The notes beneath the pieces were generated by a model, which ran no database searches, was not told the DNA's origin, and saw nothing but the letters and a program-made list of their open reading frames with translations. Shown in pieces: positions 58,910 to 64,000 of a stretch of 64,000 nucleotides of DNA; the stretch's first letter is position 1, and each line of letters starts with the position of its first letter. This DNA comes from Actinotalea caeni (GTDB taxonomy: Bacteria > Actinomycetota > Actinomycetes > Actinomycetales > Beutenbergiaceae), in assembly GCF_009733795.1 (NCBI RefSeq), contig NZ_WNXX01000010.1, positions 62,001-126,000 on the forward strand, written 5' to 3'. The translations under genes and the position numbers were made by a program.

Positions 58910-61592
58910 GCTCGATCTCGTCCGCGACGGCCCGCAGCGCCGTATCGACGGCGCTCGCGTCCGTGCCGCCGCCCTGCGCGATGTCGTCCTTGCCGCCACC
59001 GCCACCGCCGAGCGCGGTGGCCGCGGCACGCACGAGCACGCCCGCCCGGACGCCGGCCGCGCGCGCCGGCTCGTTGGTCGCGACGACCACCACCGGGCGC
59101 TCGCCGCTCACCGCGGTGAGCGCGACGACGGCGGGACCCGCGTTGCCGAGCCGCTCGCGCAGGTCGAGCACCAGGGTCCGCAGGTCGTCGGCCGAGCCCA
59201 CGTCGCCGACGTGCTGCAGGACGGCACGCGTGCCGCCGATGTCGGTCGCCGACTCCGCGAGCCGGGCCGCACCGGCGAGCAGCTGCGCCTGGCGCACCTC
59301 GGCCAGCTGCTTCTCGGCGTCCTTGAGCTTGCTCAGCAGGTTCGAGATGCGATCCGGGAGCTCCTCGCTCCGGGCGCCGACGAGCTGCGAGATCTGGCCG
59401 ACGAGGGCGTGCTCCTTCGCGGCGTGGGTGTAGGCGCCCTCGCCGACAAGGGCGTCGATGCGCCGGACGCCGGAGCCGATCGAGGCCTCGCCCAGCACCG
59501 TCACGAGACCGAGCCGGCCGGTGCGCTCGACGTGGGTGCCCGCGCAGAGCTCCTTGCTCCAGTCGCCGCCGATCGAGACGACGCGCACGTCGCGGCCGTA
59601 CTTCTCGCCGAACAGCGCGATCGCACCGGCCGCACGGGCGTCGTCGATGTCCATGATCGTGTCGGTGACCTCGAGGTCGTCGGCGAGCTGGGTGTTCACC
59701 CGGCCCTCGATCTCCGACAGCACCGAGGCCGGCACCGAGCTGCCGTGCCGGAAGTCGAACCGCAGCCGGGACGGCGCGTTCTCCGACCCGGCCTGCGTCG
59801 CCTGGTCGCCGAGGTGCTCGTGCAGCGCCTTGTGCACCATGTGGGTCGCGGTGTGAGCGCGGGCGATCGCGAGCCGCCGGTCGCTGTCGATCGACGCGAC
59901 CCCGGGCTCGTCGAGCGCGAGCGTGCCCTCGATCAGCCGGCCGCGGTGCACGTGCAGGCCCTTGACGGGCGACTGCACGTCGGCGACGTCGACGACGCCG
60001 CCCCCGGTGAAGCTGATCGTGCCCTGGTCGGCCAGCTGACCGCCTGCCTCGGCGTAGAACGGCGTCTGGTCGAGGATCACCTCGACGTCGGCGGGCGCCT
60101 GCGCGACCTGCGCGGGCGCGCCGTCGACCAGCAGGCCGACGAGACGTACCTGTGCGGTGTGGTCGGTGTAGCCCAGGAAGGTGTCCGAGCCGCCCAGCCG
60201 CGCCAGGATGTCGTTGTAGACGCTCGCGTCGACGTGGCCGCGCTTCTTGGCGAGCGCGTCCGCGCGCGCCCGGGAGCGCTGCTCGGCCATGAGGGACCGG
60301 AACCCGGCCTCGTCGACCTGCACGCCCTGCTCGGCCGCCATCTCCAGCGTGAGGTCGATCGGGAAGCCGTAGGTGTCGTGCAGCGCGAACGCGTCCGCGC
60401 CCGAGAGCACCGGGGTGCCGGACGCGGTCTTCGCGCGCGCCACCGCGGTGTCGAGGATCGTGGTGCCCGAGGAGAGGGTGCGCAGGAACGCGTTCTCCTC
60501 CTCGTAGGCCACCTGGGAGATCGCGTCGAACGCGGGCTCGAGCTCCGGGAAGGACTCGACCATCGCGTCCTTGGACACCGGCAGCAGGTGCGGCATCGTC
60601 GGCTCGTCGACTCCGAGCAGACGCATCGACCGCACCGCGCGCCGGATCAGCCGCCGGAGCACGTAGCCCCGGCCGTCGTTGCCCGGCCGGACGCCGTCGG
60701 CGATGAGCATCATCGACGAGCGGACGTGGTCGGCGACGACCCGCATCCGCACCTGGTCGGGCTCCGCGGAGTTCTCGCCGAGGCGGTACCGGGTGCCGGT
60801 CAGCTCCTCGACCCGCTGGATGACCGGGAAGGTCTGGTCGATCTCGAACATGTTCTCGCGGCCCTGCAGCAGGTACGCGAGGCGCTCGACGCCGAGCCCG
60901 GTGTCGACCGACTTGTGCTCGAGCTCGCCGAGCAGCGGGTAGTCCTTGCCCTGGCCCTCGCCGCGCAGGAACTCGTCGAAGACGTTGTTGTAGTACTCGA
61001 GGTAGCGGTCACCACCGGGGTCGACCGTGCCACCCTCGGCCTCCGGGCCGTACTCGGGGCCACGGTCGTAGTGGAACTCCGCGCACGGACCCGCCGGACC
61101 CGGCTGACCGGTGTCCCAGAAGTTCTCCTCCTTGGGCAGCCGGACGACGTGCCGCGGGTCGACGCCGATGTCCGCCAGCGCCTGCCACGCCTCGGCGTCG
61201 TGCTCCCAGATCGTCACCCAGATGCGGTCGCCGTCGAGCCCGAAGCCGCCGTCCTCGACCGAGCGCGTGCTGAGGTCCCAGGACCACTGGATCGACTCGC
61301 GCTTGAAGTAGTCGCCGAAGGAGAAGTTGCCGGCCATCTGGAAGAACGTGCCGTGCCGGGTGGTCCGGCCGACGTTCTCGATGTCGTTGGTGCGGATGCA
61401 CTTCTGGATGCTGACGGCACGCGGCCACGGCGCCTTCTCGGTGCCCACGATGTAGGGGATGAAGGGGACCATCCCGGCGATCGTGAACAGGATCGAGGGG
61501 TCCGGGGAGACGAGCGGGACGCTGGGCACGATCGTGTGATCGCGCTCGGCGAAGTAGGTCAGCCAGCGCTGACGGATCTCTGCGGTGCGCAT
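58902..61592 (-). CDS. alaS: Alanyl-tRNA synthetase
   Basis: An 896-residue class-II AlaRS. Aminoacylation domain from MRTAEIRQRWLTYFAERDHT with PSVPLVSPDPSILFTIAGMV and FLPGAGPC-like blocks (NFWDTGQPGPAGPCAEFHYD). Editing domain with metal motifs HTATHMVHKALHEHL and ELCAGTHVERTGRLGLV. The C-terminal DHHA1 domain ends in GGGGGGKDDIAQGGGTDASA. ATG at 61592, 12 bp after the small membrane gene. Normal length. Confidence 0.97.
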   Translation of the reverse strand: MRTAEIRQRWLTYFAERDHTIVPSVPLVSPDPSILFTIAGMVPFIPYIVGTEKAPWPRAVSIQKCIRTNDIENVGRTTRHGTFFQMAGNFSFGDYFKRESIQWSWDLSTRSVEDGGFGLDGDRIWVTIWEHDAEAWQALADIGVDPRHVVRLPKEENFWDTGQPGPAGPCAEFHYDRGPEYGPEAEGGTVDPGGDRYLEYYNNVFDEFLRGEGQGKDYPLLGELEHKSVDTGLGVERLAYLLQGRENMFEIDQTFPVIQRVEELTGTRYRLGENSAEPDQVRMRVVADHVRSSMMLIADGVRPGNDGRGYVLRRLIRRAVRSMRLLGVDEPTMPHLLPVSKDAMVESFPELEPAFDAISQVAYEEENAFLRTLSSGTTILDTAVARAKTASGTPVLSGADAFALHDTYGFPIDLTLEMAAEQGVQVDEAGFRSLMAEQRSRARADALAKKRGHVDASVYNDILARLGGSDTFLGYTDHTAQVRLVGLLVDGAPAQVAQAPADVEVILDQTPFYAEAGGQLADQGTISFTGGGVVDVADVQSPVKGLHVHRGRLIEGTLALDEPGVASIDSDRRLAIARAHTATHMVHKALHEHLGDQATQAGSENAPSRLRFDFRHGSSVPASVLSEIEGRVNTQLADDLEVTDTIMDIDDARAAGAIALFGEKYGRDVRVVSIGGDWSKELCAGTHVERTGRLGLVTVLGEASIGSGVRRIDALVGEGAYTHAAKEHALVGQISQLVGARSEELPDRISNLLSKLKDAEKQLAEVRQAQLLAGAARLAESATDIGGTRAVLQHVGDVGSADDLRTLVLDLRERLGNAGPAVVALTAVSGERPVVVVATNEPARAAGVRAGVLVRAAATALGGGGGGKDDIAQGGGTDASAVDTALRAVADEIERA

Positions 61593-61604
61593 GGGTCCTA
61601 GGGC

Positions 61605-61961
61605 TTAGAAGTAGTCGGTGCCGTTGTCGGGGAAGACGTCGGTCTCGTCCAGGTCGGTCTCGTCCAGGTCGGGGGCGGCGTGACGGCCGCGGCGGGCGGC
61701 TCGCGTCTCGCGAGCTCGGGCGACGGTGTCCTCGTCGGGCAGCAGCGCGGCTCGCAGGGCGTCCTCGTGCTCGGCCATCGACGCCGAGAGCCGGCTGCCG
61801 AGGGTCGTGACGCTCTCGGCGAGCGAGGAGATCGACGCCGCGACGCCCGCGGGGCTGACGGCGCTCGCCACCTCGGACACCCGGTCGTTCACCTTGGCGA
61901 CCTGCCGCAGCACGACGACCGTGACGACGACCCCGACACCGATCCAGACCAGGCGCCTCAC
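61605..61961 (-). CDS. Small membrane protein, DUF6167-like
   Basis: A 118-residue protein with an N-terminal membrane helix (RLVWIGVGVVVTVVVLRQVA), an amphipathic, coiled-coil-like middle (SISSLAESVTTLGSRLSASM) and an acidic, repeat-like tail (DLDETDLDETDVFPDNGTDY). It matches the actinobacterial DUF6167-type genes found between DUF948 and alaS. GTG start; overlaps the DUF948 stop by 4 bp. Function unknown. Confidence 0.8.
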   Translation of the reverse strand: MRRLVWIGVGVVVTVVVLRQVAKVNDRVSEVASAVSPAGVAASISSLAESVTTLGSRLSASMAEHEDALRAALLPDEDTVARARETRAARRGRHAAPDLDETDLDETDVFPDNGTDYF

Positions 61962-62326
61962 GGGCGCTCGTCCTTGCTCGAGCCGTCACGCGAGAACAGG
62001 CCGCGCACGGCGAGCGAGAACGCCGCGACCTTGATGAGGGGCGCCCCGAGCGTGGCCGTGACGAGCGAGGTGAGGGCGGAGACGTTCTGCGAGGTCTCCG
62101 CCGCCGCGGTGGTGACCGTGTCGACCTTGGCCAGCTGCCCGTTGGTCGTCGTGATCGTCACGGCGGCCTCGTCGATCACCGGCAGCGTGTGCTCGGTGAC
62201 CTGCTTGAGGCTCTCACGAGCCTCGTCGAGCACCCGGCCGAGCTTGACGAGCGGCACCGCGAGGGCACCGACGAGCAGCACGAACGCGATCGCCGCGACG
62301 AGTCCGGCTACGTCCCCGAGGTTCAT
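61958..62326 (-). CDS. DUF948-family membrane protein
   Basis: A 122-residue protein with one N-terminal membrane helix (DVAGLVAAIAFVLLVGALAV) followed by a long helical, coiled-coil-prone part (RVLDEARESLKQVTEHTLPV, TTAAAETSQNVSALTSLVTA). DUF948 proteins resemble general-stress YtxG-type proteins; role unknown. AGGAGGAG at a good distance precedes the ATG. It forms an operon with the next two genes and alaS. Confidence 0.85.
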   Translation of the reverse strand: MNLGDVAGLVAAIAFVLLVGALAVPLVKLGRVLDEARESLKQVTEHTLPVIDEAAVTITTTNGQLAKVDTVTTAAAETSQNVSALTSLVTATLGAPLIKVAAFSLAVRGLFSRDGSSKDERP

Positions 62327-62393
62327 CGATGCTCCTCCTGGTGCGGATGGGTCCAGACGCAGACGCGCCGCCGGCAGGTCCCGGCGAGAGCCG

Positions 62394-62399
62394 AGCCTA
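62394..62399 (-). promoter_or_regulatory. -10 box of the DUF948-alaS operon
   Basis: TAGGCT on the minus strand, about 70 bp before the DUF948 ATG. The start point would be near 62387. Confidence 0.35.
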
Positions 62400-62431
62400 C
62401 CGACGGCGCGAGGTGTCTGCGCCCGTGGGCG

Positions 62432-63061
62432 TCAGCGCGAGTAGTGCTCGACGACCAGCTGGACGTCGCAGGTCACCGGGACCTCGGCGCGCTTGGGGCG
62501 ACGGACGAGCTGGAAGCGCAGCTTCTCGAGGTCGACGTCGAGGTACGGCGGCACGGCCGGGAGGACGTCCCGGTGAGCGCCGGCGGCGGCGACCTGGAAC
62601 GGCACCGTCGTCTGGCTGCGCGGCTTGACCTGGACGACCTGGCCGACCTTCACGCGGAAGGAGGGGCGGTCGACGATCTTGCCGTCGACGAGGATGTGAC
62701 GGTGCGTCACGGCCTGGCGGGCCTGGGCGATCGTGCGACCGAAGCCGGCGCGCAGCACGAGCGCGTCGAGGCGCATCTCGAGCAGCTCGACCAGCGACTC
62801 ACCGGTCAGGTACGGCTCGCGGCGGGCCTCGTCGAACGCGCGGCGCAGCTGGGCCTCGCGCAGCCCGTACTGAGCGCGCAGACGCTGCTTCTCCTTGAGA
62901 CGGACCGCGTAGTCGGACTCGTTGCGACGGCGGGCGCGGCCGTGCTCGCCCGGCGGGTAGGGGCGCTTCTCGAAGTACTTGACGGCCTTGGGCGTCAGCG
63001 GGAGGCCGAGGGCGCGGGACAGGCGCACCTGGCGGCGCGTCCGGTTGGTCGATGCGGGCAT
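62432..63061 (-). CDS. rpsD: 30S ribosomal protein S4
   Basis: A 209-residue S4, which nucleates 30S assembly at the 16S 5' domain. NRTRRQVRLSRALGLPLTPK, KYFEKRPYPPGEHGRARRRN, and an S4 RNA-binding domain (LDALVLRAGFGRTIAQARQA, VTHRHILVDGKIV). The zinc-binding cysteines of some S4 proteins are missing in the N-terminal part, so it is the zinc-independent form. The ATG at 63061 is preceded by AGGAAGAG; the leader is long (about 150 nt). Confidence 0.97.
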   Translation of the reverse strand: MPASTNRTRRQVRLSRALGLPLTPKAVKYFEKRPYPPGEHGRARRRNESDYAVRLKEKQRLRAQYGLREAQLRRAFDEARREPYLTGESLVELLEMRLDALVLRAGFGRTIAQARQAVTHRHILVDGKIVDRPSFRVKVGQVVQVKPRSQTTVPFQVAAAGAHRDVLPAVPPYLDVDLEKLRFQLVRRPKRAEVPVTCDVQLVVEHYSR

Positions 63062-63144
63062 GCGGGTGGATCTCTTCCTGTCGTTTCTGCTGCTACGTCA
63101 CAACCAGGCGCCCGGGGTGGGCGGTGGCTGTGGGGTCGACTCCA

Positions 63145-63163
63145 CGGACCGGTGACCGGTCCG
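63145..63163. promoter_or_regulatory. Perfect hairpin in the rpsD leader
   Basis: CGGACCGG and CCGGTCCG arms around a TGA loop, between the presumed rpsD start point (about 63213) and its ribosome site. It may be part of an S4 autoregulatory leader, or the terminator of the small upstream gene. Confidence 0.35.
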
Positions 63164-63219
63164 ATCGGCTAGGACCCCAGGGGTGCCGTCACGGGCGAGC
63201 CGGACGGACAAACCACGAC

Positions 63220-63225
63220 AGTCTA
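63220..63225 (-). promoter_or_regulatory. -10 box of rpsD
   Basis: TAGACT on the minus strand, 7 bp beyond the stop of the small membrane protein gene. It implies an rpsD leader of about 150 nt. Confidence 0.4.
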
Positions 63226-63231
63226 GCGCAC

Positions 63232-63540
63232 TCAACGACCGCGCTTGCGGATGCCACCGCTCGAGCGCCGGGAGCTGCTCGAGCGCCGCGAGCTGCTGCC
63301 CGAGCGCCGTGAGCTGCCACCGGTCCGTCGGGTGCTCTTGGCGATCGAGGAGCTGCGGCGGCTGTACCCGCCCGAGGAGCCACCACCGGAGGACCTGTTG
63401 CTCGACCCCCAGCTGCGTCGGCGGCGGTTGCGGTAGCCGCTGTCGTAGCCGTCGTCGTAGCCGCCGCCGCTGCGGCGCAGCGCCGCGGCGATCAGCAAGA
63501 CGGCGACCAGCACGATCACGGTGATGACGAGCGTGTCCAT
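63232..63540 (-). CDS. Small membrane protein with Ser/Arg/Gly-rich tail
   Basis: A 102-residue protein: one N-terminal membrane helix (MDTLVITVIVLVAVLLIAAA) followed by a tail made nearly only of Ser, Arg, Gly and Tyr (GGYDDGYDSGYRNRRRRSWG, RSSGGGSSGGYSRRSSS). The basic tail would lie in the cytoplasm and might bind nucleic acid or membrane lipid. No family recognised. The ATG at 63540 places the helix at the N-terminus; a longer frame from 63570 adds 10 residues. It lies between rarA and rpsD. Confidence 0.7.
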   Translation of the reverse strand: MDTLVITVIVLVAVLLIAAALRRSGGGYDDGYDSGYRNRRRRSWGSSNRSSGGGSSGGYSRRSSSIAKSTRRTGGSSRRSGSSSRRSSSSRRSSGGIRKRGR

Positions 63541-63621
63541 CCGTTCACCATGCCAGTCACTCGCCGGCACGCGCAGCCGTCGGACGGGGCAGACGTGCCC
63601 ATCGCCCGTCGGTGGCGGCCG

Positions 63622-64000
63622 TCAGGCCTCGGCGCCCCCGTCGGCGCGACCCTGGCGGCCCCCGTCGGCGCGACCGAGGATGTCCCGGATGCGCTCCAGA
63701 CGTTCCGCCAGGCTGCGCTCGTAGCCGCGGTCGGACGGGTCGTAGTAGCGCGCACCGGCCAGCTCCTCCGGCAGGTAGCGCTGAGCGGCCACGGCGTGGG
63801 GCGCGTCGTGCGAGTACTGGTAGCCGGCACCGTGGCCGAGGCGCGTGGCGCCCGCGTAGTGGGCGTCGCGCAGGTGCTCGGGCACGACGCCGATGCGGCC
63901 CGCCTCGACGTCGGCGATCGCCTTGCCGATGCCGAGGTAGGACCGGTTCGACTTCGGCGCGGTCGCGACGTGCACGACCGCCTGGGCCAGGATGATCCGC
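63622..64000 (-). CDS. rarA: Replication-associated recombination protein RarA, C-terminal part
   Basis: The last 125 codons of a RarA/MgsA AAA+ ATPase; the N-terminal ATPase part lies beyond the right edge. The visible part is the conserved tetramerisation/MgsA C-terminal domain: ATAPKSNRSYLGIGKAIADV, VPEHLRDAHYAGATRLGHGA, GYQYSHDAPHAVAAQRYLPE and ARYYDPSDRGYE, then an RG-rich end. RarA acts at stalled replication forks. Its neighbour order rarA-rpsD-alaS is common in Micrococcales. Confidence 0.93.
   Translation of the reverse strand, partial: RIILAQAVVHVATAPKSNRSYLGIGKAIADVEAGRIGVVPEHLRDAHYAGATRLGHGAGYQYSHDAPHAVAAQRYLPEELAGARYYDPSDRGYERSLAERLERIRDILGRADGGRQGRADGGAEA

Overview
The window is a chromosomal segment of a very GC-rich actinobacterium (third codon positions almost all G/C, many GTG and some TTG starts). 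RbpA, actinobacterial integration host factor (mIHF), PafB/PafC, a Ppm1/Lnt pair, a DinB/mycothiol-type enzyme and the gene order of the pyr-mihF-gmk-rpoZ-coaBC-metK-priA-fmt-rsmB-rpe block place it in Actinomycetota. The whole picture fits Micrococcales, perhaps a Cellulomonas/Actinotalea-like organism; the family is an inference. I see no rRNA, tRNA, CRISPR array, insertion sequence or prophage.

Left part (1-6.2 kb): short, loosely linked genes, many on their own leaderless promoters. They encode a VOC protein, AraC- and WYL-type regulators, a DinB-like protein, a membrane acyltransferase, a GNAT enzyme, a MOSC protein with an aldo/keto reductase, and rbpA behind a SigR/SigH-type promoter. 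From 6.1 to 19.2 kb is an envelope/export/stress block: ppm1-lnt, helY, a lipid kinase, tatC-tatA, pafC-pafB (no pafA or proteasome genes beside them), DUF3866, a solitary groES, and a PH-domain gene with hisG and hisE.

The accessory core is 19.3-24.45 kb. An FMN riboswitch with a Shine-Dalgarno-sequestering hairpin controls ribX-ribY, riboflavin uptake genes, in a place where related genomes often carry riboflavin synthesis genes. Divergent to it are two unusual secreted proteins. One is built of Val/Pro repeats. The other is an LPXTG-anchored protein with six chaplin-like units and a collagen-like (GDP)8 stretch. Three tandem hairpin repeats of 101 bp follow.

From 24.45 to 45 kb everything is on the minus strand: rpe, rsmB, fmt, a HAD phosphatase, a LacI regulator, priA, metK, coaBC, rpoZ, gmk, mihF, then the complete UMP pathway cluster pyrR-pyrB-pyrC-(PH-like)-carA-carB-pyrF with a PyrR-binding leader. 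A PLP decarboxylase, a Pro-rich membrane protein, a zinc-ribbon/PrsW-like protein and an MFS permease separate it from nusB-efp. The rest is aroQ-aroB-aroK-aroC-(prepilin peptidase)-aroE, two tandem mltG genes, ruvX, alaS, two small membrane proteins, rpsD, a Ser/Arg-rich small membrane protein and the end of rarA.

Two regulatory themes recur. Many genes start 6-8 nt after a TANNNT box, as expected for leaderless transcripts. In at least five places the TAG stop codon of one gene is itself the beginning of the -10 box of the next.
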